From contig NC_092016.1 of NCBI RefSeq assembly GCF_042242105.1, forward strand, positions 15,466,501-15,530,500: a DNA stretch of 64,000 nucleotides, given 5' to 3'. Position numbers and translations under genes: made by a program. The DNA comes from Pempheris klunzingeri. Lineage: Eukaryota; Chordata; Actinopteri; Acropomatiformes; Pempheridae. Shown one piece after another: positions 1 through 14,155 of this stretch; the stretch's first letter is position 1, and each line of letters opens with the position of its first letter. Under the pieces are notes generated by a model, which was not told where the DNA came from, did not search any database, and saw only the letters and a program-made list of their open reading frames with translations.

Positions 1-3000
1 TCCAGAATTGCACACTCCACTGGGCTATTTCATGTCTTCACTGATCATTTAACAGCTGCGTGGTCAAGTGTGTCCTGTTGAGGTTTTCATCTAACTTCCT
101 GTAGGACGCCAAACACACCAGCAAGCAAGCTTCTGAGAGGTTGGATTTCTGTCACGAACTTGTAGCATTGACCAGCTGTTTAATCCCAGAAGCGTCGTCC
201 ACCTTTTTCCTCTTTCTTATCCCCCTCGTCCCGCCTTTGATAGTATCCTCTGTGGTTTGTTTATGGAGCAGCGCTTCATTGGCAGGGAACTATGCCAGAG
301 GGCCAACACACCGATTGACTTGGTTGAAGACTGACGCTAACCACCAAATACACCACTGGGTGAAATTACATGTCAGTCATATTGTTATCACTCCCTAAGG
401 CTAGGGTGGTGTAGATTAAAGAGTGAATGGGGTATTAAGTTGTGTAACAGCATGCTCCTTCATGCGGAAGTTTATGTGAAGAGTGCTCCAGTAATGAAGA
501 GACACCTCATGGTTTTACTGTAAGATGGTAAGCTGCTGTAGCATAAGTCTGTATATAAAGTGTTAGTCAAAATATTAAACTATTAGGGGCATGTGGCTAA
601 AAACAGTTTCTTTGCCCGCCCTTGGACTCTTAAGCACTGCCACTGATAAATCAGTTAGCATCCCATAAATCGGAGCAATCCTGAAGGCACCAAGCGCCTG
701 GCTAGCAGTTTGCAAAGACTGGGCCGTGACTTTCTGCCAGCCAGCCAAGTGAGCTACTGTTTGTCACTTGTCTACAGGCTTACTATGGCATGTCTCCTCC
801 TCTCTCACACCTCCCTGTAATTCCTATGCTGTTAATTACCTGTGCTGCTGAGGAAGCACAGACTAAATATCTATTAGTAGTAATGCTGTCTAAGCTGGCA
901 GAGAGCTTTACTGTCTGATAGATGGCTCTGTACTATGTGTGTGTGTCTATATATATAGATGTGTGTGTGTGTGTGTGTGTGTGAGTGTGTGTGTGTGTGT
1001 GAGTGTGTCTCAAATATTGTGTTGCGTTATCACTTGCTATATTACCTTTCATTCACTGTCTGTATCACTACTGGTATCTTCCACAGCATTATTAGACATC
1101 CGCTTGGTATCTGCCATTTCACCGATAAGTTATTGTGTCAGGATGTGTGTATGCGTGTGGAAGGGGTGAGTCGGCACTTGAGGAGAGAACCAAACTCAAT
1201 TATACCATCCAGTGCGGACCATGTGATTTTTGCAGTCTACTTGGTATTCATAACAATGTCGAGGCAAGAAGCTACGCCTCACCTTACAGGGGTCCCTCTG
1301 TTCTTTTTCATCTTCCGTCATGCATTTCTGATGTTCAACAGTGTATCTGGGGCTCATTTTGTCTCCACATCATCTTTCCAACAGTTTACTGTTTGCGTCC
1401 ACGTATCCCTATAACCCGCTCATTGTTTGTTTTGCTGTGGTGGCATGAGTTCGGTTTAATTGATATTGTTGCCAAGGCAGTTGACTGCTGTGTGGTAATG
1501 ACAGACCACCACAGTATGTGTCTCAGACTGAACCAAAACATGTATTACTGCTAATATTGTAATCAGCCTAAAACCTAAAATTTCCACATCTAAAAATTTT
1601 CAAGCACTTTAAAGAGAGATCTAGTTTTGCTGTCTTGAATTGCTGGTCTCCCATTTGGAGAAATAACAGATCCGGTGTGGATGTGACTACTAGTTTTCTC
1701 TCAGACAGATCAGGACTTAAATACAGTTAACGTCAGCACTCTAACCCCTGTTTGTGACATTAAATTACATGTAACCATAGTATACATTTTACATGTTCAT
1801 GGTATTGTTCTATGCTAAGAAAGATGAGTTTATCACTCTCACTATAAATATGCATTTGAAAGTTTTCTTTCTATGATAACCTCAATATTCCTTAACATAG
1901 CAGTATGGGAATTTACCAGCATCAGAGGGGTATAGAGACATAGAGAATCAGTGAGTGCAGCAGACATGTTGTTCACTGTTTAACACTTTTATCTGGTACA
2001 TACATCTGATACATGGGAATGTAAGGCAGAATCAACCAATATGTTAGCTTCGATTCCCTCCTAGGCCTTTCTGTGTTGAAGGATCACTGTAGGCGCCGCG
2101 CTTATATGAGATCTAGGTCATTGGAGTTGTGTGTATGTGTGTATGTGTGTGTTCATGTAAGCATGTGTATGTGTTTGCTTGCTGTCTGCATGACATCACC
2201 TCGTCTTTAAATAGCTCTCAGTAGCTTCTGTCACTGAAGTTGTGCAGTGGGTAGATAGTGCAGGCCCTTAGGGAGAGTTTTAAGAATGCTCACACTATGG
2301 CACACGTAGCTGTGTGAGTGTGTTTGTGTGTATAGTTGGTAGCCTCCTGTAGCCTGTATGTACACAGCACAGCACATGTGCTCCTCCTGTATGTTGTGAG
2401 TGGGCTGCATGGATGTTGTGTATTGGCTTGTGTGCGCATACTTTCATACAATTTTGTGTGTGTAATGAAAATGTAGGCTGCGAGGCACACCCATGGTTAA
2501 CCTCAGGGTGGGGCGTGCTGTTACTCAGGATGTCACAAACCAGCAGCATATGGCACCAGTCCCCGGCCTCTGCTTGGTTTTAAGATGCTCTGCTATGCTC
2601 TGAGCGTTGTGATGAATGGAGGTTGTCATCACATATAGCTTGGACAGTATTCTACAGTATTCACTAGCTAGCAGACTCTTATGCTAGCTGCAGCCCTCTC
2701 CCTGCAATACAGCGGTTGAGCCATGACTCTGCAGTAGAGGTGTGGGTCAGAGAGGCGGAAAGGAGAGAGGGAGGGAGGGGAAGGGCAGGGTACCTGCACT
2801 GTCAGCAACATCCTCACACTCCATCCATCTTTCTCGCGCTCTCTCTTTCATTTATCTCCTCCCCTCTTGCTCTTTTCCCCAGTGTGTGTCAGAATGCTTA
2901 GTCATTGCAGTAAATCAATAGATGATGGAGTACATTAACATAAATCTCTACCACATGTACATGTTCCAATTAAACAGCGTGATCAGCCACCACACTCACA

Positions 3001-3078
3001 CACTTCATGAAATAAACAAATAAATAAAACCACACTATTATTATATTATTATATATTAATATTTCTGTCTCCCTGTAG
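1..3078 (+). other. frmd4a intron, left part
   Basis: No exon recognised on either strand. The stretch holds TG-rich patches at 961-1009 and 2130-2170 and a TC-rich patch near 2820-2880. It is taken as intron because the exon at 3079 starts with an acceptor. Confidence 0.6.
961..1009 (+). repeat. (GT)n microsatellite with GA interruptions
   Basis: About 24 units broken by two GA units, in the first frmd4a intron of the window. Confidence 0.95.
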
Positions 3079-6000
3079 CCCAAGCTGATGGCTAAGGACT
3101 TGCTGGACCTGGTGGCATCTCACTTCAACCTCAAGGAGAAGGAGTACTTTGGAATTGCATACACAGATGAGACGTAAGTCAGATTCAAATAGTAATGCAA
3201 ATGAAAACCACAGTGCACAAGGTGTATCAGTAGCCCAACTTTCCATCTCTTTTTGGTTTATCATTTAAGAATGAACTCAGTTGACTTTTTTACCATTTAA
3301 TGAAGAAATCTAAAACTTGTTGTAGACACAAAAGCTATTGTCAAATACTTACAGCACTATGCACAAAAGTGCCACTATGAAAACCCCAGGTGCCAGTATA
3401 TTTTTAGATTTTTAAATATGGTTTCGGAAATCTTGATTTTAGCCTGTTTTCCTCCCAGTGGATTTCCACTGAGCTTTGAACAAACAGATGTTTTTATTTG
3501 CTTGTTTTGCGTAGGTTTATTCAGGTACAAGATGATTTAAAACATTTCATATTGATGATTTATGGTTGTGATTTCACACTGGAATAAAAAGATATTGTCT
3601 GTCATGTCTGCTTTCATGCTGGTTAGAATAACCTCATCATGATCATCATGAACCTGAAAGTGAACCATAAACAGATGTGTGATAAGATCCCCAGTTAGAA
3701 AGGGGTTCAATGTTATATTAAGGCCAACGATATTCTTGCTCTGGGCCAGCAAATATCACAAGTCTGTGTCTGCAAGAACACTTGCAACAAGATTCGCGCT
3801 TGAAATGCAAACATGACATTCAAATTAGTTTTATTGTGTTTGGTGACCTAGAAAGACAGAAGCACCACGGCACAGTCCAGAACTAGTCATGCAAACACAG
3901 AAATGATTTACATACAGGCAAACATTGCCAGGGCCTTTGTTTTCTCTGTTTTTTGTTTTATCTCATTCACCCACTGATGTCAAGCAAGACTGGCCTCTGC
4001 TCTATGGCATTTACATGGCTGTGACACAGACTGTAGCCAATGTCAGACCAGCATGGCAATAACAGCTTTGCAGTTTTAGTCCCCAGGGCTAATGCTATGA
4101 TGTGTAGATTTGTTGGATGTGCCTGGGGAGAGCAGACGCCTCAGCTCTGACCGCTTTAGTGGTCAAAGAGGCTGTGTGGAGTGGGGTGGTGGGAGAGAGA
4201 TTGAGAGACAGAGACAGAAGGAGGGAGAGTTTCAGAGAGATGTTGCTTAGTTGCTCAGGAGACCATGCAGGGTTACCAGGGTGACAAGCTGTCTCTGCAG
4301 TGTTTCTCTCTGTTGGAGAGGAAGAGAAAAAAGAAGGAAGAGAGGAGAGGAGGAGAAAGTAGAGGAAAACAGAAGGGGAGAATTGCTAACAGGAAAAGAA
4401 TAGTGGGAGAAAAGGAGAAAATGTTTAGTGTCATGAGATGTAAGATAAGAGATAAGATAAGATATTCCTTTATTAGTCACATGACGGGGAAATTTACTAT
4501 GTTACAGCAGACAGGAAGAGATATAAAAAAAAGTACAGTTAGACAGACAAAGTATAAAAATAGAAACAATGTGCATAGGGGGAATATAAAAAGGAAATAT
4601 AGTTTTTGTTTATTCTTCTTGGTTATTCAAACATCTCTGAATAATGGCATTGATTGGTTATTTTGTTTTTTTTTCCTCCTCAGGGGCCATTTTAGTTGGC
4701 TGCAGTTGGACCGCAGGGTATTAGAACATGAGTTCCCCAAGAAGTCTGGCCCCATTGTCCTCTACTTCTGTGTCAGGTGAGTCTCTCCAGTAACTTAATC
4801 ACCTCACTTACACACAGCATGGTGTCTGGTTGGAGATGGTGTTTGAATGCGTGTGGAAGAGAGACAGAAAGATGGAGAGAGTGCATCTGTATACTTGTTT
4901 GTGTATGCACATGCCTTCATGTGGTAATAGGAGCAAATTAAGAAGGTTAGTTATGATTTACCCCTTTGAAATTGCTTTGACCCAGGTGTTTAACTCCCGC
5001 CATGGGGCCTCTCAGCCAATCATGAGCCTCTTAGACCTCTTCAGTATGCATTGCATACAAATCCCATTAAATAGCTTTGCAAAGACTACAAAGCGCCATA
5101 CTCCAAACAAGACATCAGAAAGCTTTCCCATAGGCAGAGAAGTCTTACCATTTCTTCTCTACCTTAGTACTACTATACCATACCATACTACTGTACTATA
5201 TATTTTTATGCAGAAGCAATTTGGCAAGAATTGTTGCTGACTCGTTTTTAAAAGGTTCACTTGTCATTGTATTGTTTGAAAATATCCTGCTGAGGCAAAC
5301 TGTGATGAGGCATGTGCCCTTGTGTGCTCTTTGTGCTGTTTCTGCATTGGAATAATCACCTCAGTTAAAAGCCATCTCCTCTATGACCTGTTGTGACAGG
5401 GTTATTAAATCACCCTACAGTCCCAGACTCCTCCCTCAGCCATTTGTACTGCTCATACAATGGCCCCACTCATATATAAAACACTCCTGACTCAGACTCA
5501 GGCATTGGATCATGTGTGTATGGGTGACAGAAATAAAAAGTCTGTCTGTTTGTGTGTGTGTGTCTGTTTTTTGTATGTGGGTGTTCAATATCTTAGCTTC
5601 AATAGGCTACTGAAAAAGAAAGAAAAAGGCACCTGACCCGAGAGGAAATTTTCTGATCTTTCTTTGCCACAATTGAAGACACACTGCCCTTCCAACCCAC
5701 TCTCTGCCCAAACACACACACATACATGCACTTGCACTCTGTGTGAGAGCTGAAAGGGAAAGTCAAGACTTTGTTTTGGGTCCACTCATGTTCTCTGTGT
5801 CCCCAACATGTTTGCATGATGTCATACTCACCCTAGGGACTGAGCCTTGGTTAGTAACGTACATAGTAACGTGACGCACATTAACTCTGCTGAACAATGT
5901 CACTGAGTAGTCGCGTCCGGGTTGACATTTACGACACAGCCCAAGTCATGACGTAATGAGGTGACTATATAGGAAAATCATATTCTTAGCACATAGAGCT

Positions 6001-6136
6001 ATTGTTCACCCTATTTCAAGAACAATGGGGTTCCTGTACAATGCAGCAGTGATCATGATTAATGCTGTTTTAGCCATCCCCACTTAAAGTTGGAGTTATC
6101 ATCTCTATTTATCAGCTACGGAACCATATGAGACAG

Positions 6137-6218
<82 letters not shown>

Positions 6219-7201
6219 TGATGTGGTGTTCAGGGTCCCTGCGAGTGTGTATTTACATAGACTAATAGGTGTTTGAGGATGTGGTGGTGGTGCTGTGACA
6301 TTGTGATCTTTGACACCATTTTGATGCTTCATCCCCCATTTTCTCCTGCAGTTCAGTCTAATCTCTAACCTCAATCTCTCCAAATGTCACACTGACTACA
6401 CCCCCCTCCCACACACACACATCCCACCCTTTTTCTTAGACACACACACACACATATGCAGATTCAGGACCATAATGGAACAACTATCAGCCCAAATGTC
6501 AGACTTGAATCCATTATCAATCTGGGCATATTGTTTTCATTAGCACAATATATGTTTTTTTTTCTATGCTTTTGTTTATATTCATGCGTTGGTATGTGTA
6601 TCTCTATGAAGGTGTACGTACATAATGGATTTGCATGCTTATGTGATATTTGTGTGAAGTATGTGTTCCCAATACATGCTAGGCAGATGCCCACCTCCTG
6701 CTGATTCAGTGGGTGCCTTTTTGCACGCTTGCTGCTGTGCCCGCAGTGTGTGTATGTCTCATCAACACTGTGGCTTTAATTAAATGTTCACACTGAATAT
6801 TGACATGGCTCCTACCGTTCTATCTTGCAGCTCAATGGGTAACGCGATTTAAGCCCTCCAATATTGATCTTCCTACAATCCCTCTCACTCAATACCTATA
6901 CACTCATAAGCACGCAAATCGACACATTCATTCACATGTGTCCACAAGAACATGTGCTTGGGTCACATTAAACACACTTGTAGGGATATATAATATACTG
7001 ATGGTGTTCGATATGTTAGATTTTGATGTACCTTTCTACCAGAGAAGAGCTAACAATGAGTAGCTTCCTAGTGTACCATTGTAGCTCCCCTCTGGCTCTA
7101 CATGCATTCATGAGCTAAATTTAGTCTGCATTATTATGTTAGTTCCCTCCTCACCACTCTGCCAGAAGTGGGTTACTGTGCTTCTCTCTCCAGTATGTGA
7201 C

Positions 7202-7233
<32 letters not shown>

Positions 7234-7308
7234 TACTGTATGTGCACACTGCTGATGATGCAGAGACAGACATTGTGTGAAGTGCATCATGTGCACATTC
7301 AATCCGTA

Positions 7309-7344
<36 letters not shown>

Positions 7345-9375
7345 CAGATAGTGGAATGTGCTCACACTCACAAACTAATAATGGATCACTGCCAGCCACC
7401 ATGGTGAGAGAGAGAACTGGTTTAAGGGGAAGTGAGAGGGTGTTGGTATACAAGGTCAGCCTCTGGTATGGTGTGCCCCCCTCTGGTGTCTTTGGTCATT
7501 GCACCATTTCTGTCACGTCTGCACATGGCACTATCTTAGCATGTATGTTGAACTGGTTCCTTTTTGTTATTTGTGTGTTACTTATGCTTCTGAGGCAAAT
7601 TATTAACAAACCTCACTCTTCCTTCTATGTTTTCAGGTTCTACATAGAGAGTATATCCTACCTGAAGGACAATGCCACTATTGAGCTGTTTTTCCTTAAT
7701 GCCAAGTCCATCATCTACAAGGTAAACTCATTATTTCGTTGCCATAATGCTTATTCCTAATACAGCTGGCTCATGATAATAAAGACATGTATATATCCTG
7801 AAATGATTTACAGACAAGAATACTTAGTAATTTTGTATTTGAAACCAAGGTTTTCTTTGGGAATTAAAAGACTGTTGCTCGATGAAGATGGAGGTGTCCA
7901 ATAAGTATTTAGCAAGTTGAAATGATGTCTCGTATAGTGTTACATGTGGTTTGAAGCATGCCACTTCATTAGCCCATGTTTGGTTCTAAATGAAGAGACC
8001 TCAATGCTCCACGCTGATTTGGTGAAGCAGAAAATGTGAACCATTTGCATCAGCTGTTACCCATCATGTTATGTGCTGCACCATTTTCAAGCAACAAGCG
8101 AATAATTTGACACATTTACTGCCATCTGTCAGTGCTTACACACATTTATTTCATCTATTTGAATGGAAATTAAAATTAGGCCATTAAGCTGGCAACCCTA
8201 CGGTCATCAACTCACTATTGGCAGAGGCACCAGTGTCAAGCATTTATTTGTCTCGTCCAGAAGAGGGCGTATGTGGCCTGAAGGAAAATAATGGGGCAGA
8301 AACATCCCAGTCAAACCCCTGTAGAAAACTATGATAATGTCATAAGACCTGTTAATAGACATGTCATAAAACCAATGGTCTCTGATTCAGTCCCACCAGT
8401 AGCCCAGTTAAAATGTTCTTAAAGGAAATACCTGATCCTTATCTGCACATTTACCACAAGCCACCTTGACAAGAACATCAACCGATCATCAGTGTTAAGA
8501 CCTCTAACCCTGACACCCCCACGGAGGGAGAGAGGCAAAGAGAGAGCAAGAAAAGAAATATCTCATAGTATTTTTAGATAACATGTTACACACACACAGC
8601 ACATATAATATAGTAGATCAGGGTATATTTTCACCCTCTGTTGTCAGTGTTTATATGATGAGCGGGCAACATTTGCTGCTGTGCTGTGGGAACGCATACA
8701 GTAAAATAACTCTCAGTATGTGATGATTTGTAGCCACACTGGGTGGTACACGCAGGGTGGGTTTGTTCCATATAGTGTTTCATCCTGGCTGTCTGATCTT
8801 CCAACCAATTAAGAGGTGGATTGTAAAGGGAACATTCCTGGCATACTTGACCCACTACTCACTGCCCCCACTACTAACCCCTATCCTCCTCCCCCTCAAT
8901 TCATACATAATATCCAAAATCTATATGTACTAAAGAACAGTAATGCAATTAAAAAACACATTTGGAAAATGTACTGAGTAATCAGTAACCAGAGTATCCA
9001 TGCCTACCCTCAACCCCTAAACCGCCTCTCCCAGCCCCCGTCTCTTTGCCTCTAATCTCTGAGCTCCATCCACATGAAGAGGTCATGAAATTAGAGAAGG
9101 GAGAGAGGAAAAATAGGAGGGGGGGTGGTAGGGTGATGAAAGGAACTACCAACCCATCTTGGATAAATGGATGATGATCAGAGGCACATAAACTCTTTCT
9201 CCCAACGTCGGCACAGTGTGTGTTATTTATTTACTTGCTGCCAGTAGAAGAGGAATGTGTCAATCATGGCCCCTGTCCTTTCTTCTCTTTTCTCCTCTCC
9301 TTGCAGGAGCTTATTGAAGTGGACAGTGATGTTGTCTTCGAACTGGCTTCCTATATTCTACAAGTAAGATAAAGC

Positions 9376-9406
<31 letters not shown>

Positions 9407-10574
9407 GGTGTGGATGTCAATATCTGTTTTTCACCATTGGCACATGGGGCCAAACTCACTAGTTATTCCATGGGCCTTTGCTCTGCAATGAAACAGTTCT
9501 AAAACAGTTTGAACTTTCTTCCAAAATGTGCCCACCAGCCTTTGATCCTAACTGACAATGATTAAAGTCAAATTATCTACTGCAGTCATAATTGTGGATG
9601 ATTAAACGTCCATTATCTAATTCTGTCATCAATCTGTCTGTAATCTGCAGTGACACCGAGAGGTTTAAAATCCTAAAAACCTCAACTGTCTTTGTTGGTA
9701 GCAAAATTCTTGGCTAGCAGCTAAATTCTTGGTGCAGTCAGTCACTGCTAATATTGCACAGAGCAGCAGGGAAACTCCTTTACTTCACAAATTCTCCTCA
9801 ACTCCAACCCTCCCTCTCCTATCCATTTCTCAGAGAGATGCTACAAGGTCATGTTACACACTGACTGGGCTGAGTAGCTTGTGTGTGTCTATGTGTGTGT
9901 GTGTGTGTGTGTGTGTGCATGTATGTGTGTGTGTGTGTGTGTGTGTCCTCTATGCAGGTACAGATGCACAGTATTAGGTATCTGCTCTGAAGGCCTTTAG
10001 AGGTTTCAGTCCAGATGGAGGTTTAATGTTCCTATCTGATTCCAGCAGGCCTGATCGCACTTTCCCCTATGCAAACAGAGCATAAACACACATTTTATAG
10101 TCACTGCTCAGTGCTCCATATATGTAAACTGTACTTTCGCCTCTCACTACTTTCCATTTCTGTTCCACAGGAGGCTAAAGGTGATTTCACCAGGTAAGCA
10201 CACTAGAAACTTTAAATGATTATATGTAATGTACATGCATCATTCATTAAATGTTGGTGTCTGAACAAAAAAAGGGAGCCCTATCACTTTCCTTTTCGAC
10301 TTTTATATCACATTTTTCAGATTTCTTCCCTAGTGACAGGGGTAGTTGGGAAAAGACATGTTGATTTTGAAGGGAGAGGCACAGACAGAGGGACAATAGG
10401 GGTGATATCAGTGATCTGTCTGCTCCTCTGCTCCCCTGAGCATTGAGGTGCATCACTGAGAACTGTCTTTGTTTCTGAGCTTGATTTACATCCCTCCTTT
10501 CTTCTTTCCTGCTATCCCTGTTCCACTTTGGTTCACTCTTTTCAGCTGTGCTGCCACTCATGAGAAAAGCATGG

Positions 10575-10609
<35 letters not shown>

Positions 10610-13600
10610 CAACATGTGTGTGTGATGAAAGACAGAGGGTCTTCATTGTGAGTGACTTCCTTTCAACGTCAGACAGGGCTCACCACTGGGGCATGAAACA
10701 TTTCCTAATTTACCACCAGAAAATCTATAAGAAATACTACTGATAGCTTCAATTCCAACAAATCAGAATAACTATCAGTGTCTAAACTCACATTAGTTAA
10801 ACTCTATAGCTTTGAAGCTTTTCATGTCCATGTTTCATGTGAACTACATGCCACATGTGGCTCTTCAAATGTACATCTATGTGATGTCGGCCTAAATGTA
10901 TGTCATCACTCATCCCCTCATCCCTTTGTTCTAGCATAGATAACAGACTACAGCAGCCATCACCTCTGACCTCATTTCCGCTGGTGAAAGGAGTAAATAA
11001 ACACAATATCCCACAGAGGGATGGAATCTGACACACTCCGGAGACATTCCTTTCAGCCCCTTCCCCCTTTCCTTACTCCATCCTCCCACACACACATACC
11101 TCCCATCCCTAAAAGCTCTATAAACCCTGCCCTCACCTCCTCCTCTAAAAAATAACCATCATGACGACTCATGTTTACTTGTCTTAATGATAGTGGAATA
11201 GGCCTTATCTATCTTATTTACTGGTATTTTAAAAAATCTTGCAATAATGAGCGAATCTGCAGTGGAAACAAACTAAATCTCATTAAGTGACTTTTGAAGA
11301 TGAACACGTACACAGGTACACGTAGACAGTGCCACGGTGGGCCTGTTGAATTTGTTCAGACTGAGCTCTTGCCTGCTCTTTCATCATGTATAACAGCAAG
11401 GTTGTACACACAACCGCAAATACCCAACAAGCAGTAACTTAGATGGATATCAACCAATGCAGACGCACAGCTGTATTCACACATCGAAGAACAGCTGGTC
11501 AGGGTGGATGGGATCTCTTCCAGGGCTTTAGCTCATAGGTTGTCGTGTTCCCAGGGCTTTCCCCAATCCTCTGGGGCCTTGAGTGGAGGCTGGAGGGAGT
11601 CTGGGGGATTAGAGTGGGGTATTAAGACCTTCTGCCACTGAAGGTCTGAAAACTGAATCTGGAGCCAAGTCTCTTTGGCTCTCTGCATAGTTCCCTGTCT
11701 CATTTGCTCTGTCTTTGTCTTTATCTGTTCTTCCTCCATCCCTGTTTTTACCTCTTTATATCTTTCTTTATTTTTCTATCAGGATTGTGTCTGTGTCTCC
11801 GTCCCTCTTTTGTGTCCTGTCAGTGTCTCTGCAGCTGTTCTGAGACAGACAGCGTCCTTTCTCTGAGATAGAGCACTTTTAGGCCATCAGCATTCATTCC
11901 TCTCTCTTGACTAAACATAGTTCCGTTCCCACCATTTTTTTCAGAGTTCACATTTCATTTCTGAGACAGCTCTGGGAAATATTCAGTTTTGCTTCATCTC
12001 GTTGAGCTAAATATTTGAAGCGCTCCTTTTTCTACTATTCACTGGTATCTCCTGGATAGTTTTTGAATGAAACTGTCAGGTCTACAGCAGATGCTGATTG
12101 TTCTTGCAGAAGTAGTGTTAACCATGTCGTGTGGTTTCTCTCTCCCAGTAATGATGCAACCAGGTCTGACCTGAAAAAGCTGCCTGCTCTGCCCACCCAG
12201 GCCCTAAAGGAGCACCCATCTCTGGCCTACTGGTGAGTCATTTATCCAAAAAACCACTGCCGCATTAGACAAGCTCTCCTCCTCCTTTTCCCTCCTTAAT
12301 GATTTTCCTCTTCTCTTGTACTTGCCTACAGTGAAGACCGGGTCATAGAGCACTACAAGAAGCTCAATGGGCAGTCCAGAGGGCAAGCTATTGTAAAGTA
12401 AGACTGTGTTTGTGTGTATGTGTCTCTGGTTATCTTTGTCCACTGTATGGAAGGCAGTGTTCTCTGTAACCCTTACATGTCTGTCTTTCTGCTCCTCACA
12501 GTTATATGAGCATTGTAGAGTCTCTGCCCACATATGGAGTACATTACTATGCTGTAAAGGTACAGTTTTACTACTCTGCGTTTTTCCTTTTTTTTGCACA
12601 TACACACCCATGCGCCACACACATTTTTGTTCACTCTGGACCTGCTAGCAGGCAGCTTGGGATTTTGGAGATACGATGGAGCTTAGAGCTATTTGTGCTG
12701 TCTCCATCCCTCTTTTTCTCTCTCGCTCTGTCAATCCCACACACATGCACAACCTTTCCTGAGACAATTTTTGTTGTGTGTTTTAGGACAAGCAGGGGAT
12801 CCCATGGTGGTTGGGCCTGAGCTATAAAGGCATCTTTCAGTACGACCATCAGGACAAAGTCAAACCCAGGAAGGTGAGATGATGTTTTTTCTCTGATCTC
12901 TCTGCACCACAAAATAAACTGTCCTCTGCATAGCCTTCAGCCCTTTTACCAGTGAGCTTTAAAACATTCATTGATTTCATTTCAAACAAAAGACACGATT
13001 TGTCACAGCATCGTTCTGCTTCTGTGTAAAATGTATGACCTCAACTTTCTTTCTTTCACCTATTTTTTTTTCTTAAGATGTGTGGGTAGATAATATAAAT
13101 GATGTGTTACTTTAGAGGGAAATGGCTTTGTTCTATCTCTCTGAGCTTGTTTTCATGGTCACCACTGTCCATTTTTCCATTCAGTGAGTCAGGATATTGT
13201 GTTTGGGAAGAACACTAACAATTCTGTACAAATACTACTGTCTGGAGACATTCAGTCTTGGAATGTTTTGTATCCTGTCCTGCTTTTATTGCTGCCTGTC
13301 TACGAACAACGTCCTCCTCCCAGTCAGTGCAGTGGGTCGTCTGTGAAAACCTCACCTCTGACCCCCGGTCGTGTTTAGGGCCTTGATCTCTGGCATCCAG
13401 CCTCGTCTCATAGGGTGTTAATGGGGTTATCAGCATCCCTGCATACTGGCCGACCACCAAGACCACTCTCACACATGGACTTTGGTACTCTTTTGCTCAT
13501 AAACACCACACACACACACACACACACACACACTAATGACTGCACGCTACACACAGGAATTGGACTGAACTCTGAACTCACCATCCTGATGAAAACTTCC

Positions 13601-13653
13601 TGTCTGCTGCAGCCTTCCTGTTTGCCACTAACACTGTGCTGTGTGTGTGCGCG

Positions 13654-13695
<42 letters not shown>

Positions 13696-14114
13696 AGCTC
13701 AATTCCTGCCTCATTCCCAAGTTTTTCAAATGTTGTGGCTGTTTAGGTGTAAATGTAGTAGTCCACCTGCAGTGTAATCCACTTTATCACACATCACACT
13801 CACAGACACACAAATGCAGGGAAACCTGTAAAAAATTTGCTTTTTGCCACACAATGTATATTCATGTTGGTTGACAAAGTGAGAGTTAGCTGGCGGGTTG
13901 TAGCTTTCTGTGAGTTAAATGCTACAAGAAAGAAGACAGAGAGAGTATTTTAGAGAGAAATGGGGAGAAGAAAGAGTTAATGGCATTCCAACACTAGAGA
14001 CTTATCAAGCATTCAGCTGCCATAGCAACAGTCAGAGTGAGTCATTGGTCCGTTAAGCTTCAGTACTGACCCCCTCACTTTGTTCCCCTCTTTCCCTCTT
14101 TCTCTCTCTGTCTT

Positions 14115-14155
<41 letters not shown>

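Larger units (their letters stand above)
4777..7636 (+). other. frmd4a intron
   Basis: No exon seen. Contents include the long (GT)n at 6139 and a CRE-like plus TATA-like arrangement at 5949-5973. Confidence 0.6.

Noticed and set aside
3033-3062. TATTATTA-rich stretch as a promoter
   Set aside because: Simple AT repeat immediately before an exon acceptor; no other promoter signal.
4265-4780. 171-codon frame covering the polypurine tract and the exon at 4684
   Set aside because: Only its final part (4684-4776) is coding; the rest is purine-rich intron and a retroelement tail.
6139-6216. Regular short repeats as a CRISPR array
   Set aside because: Dinucleotide microsatellites without spacers in an animal genome.
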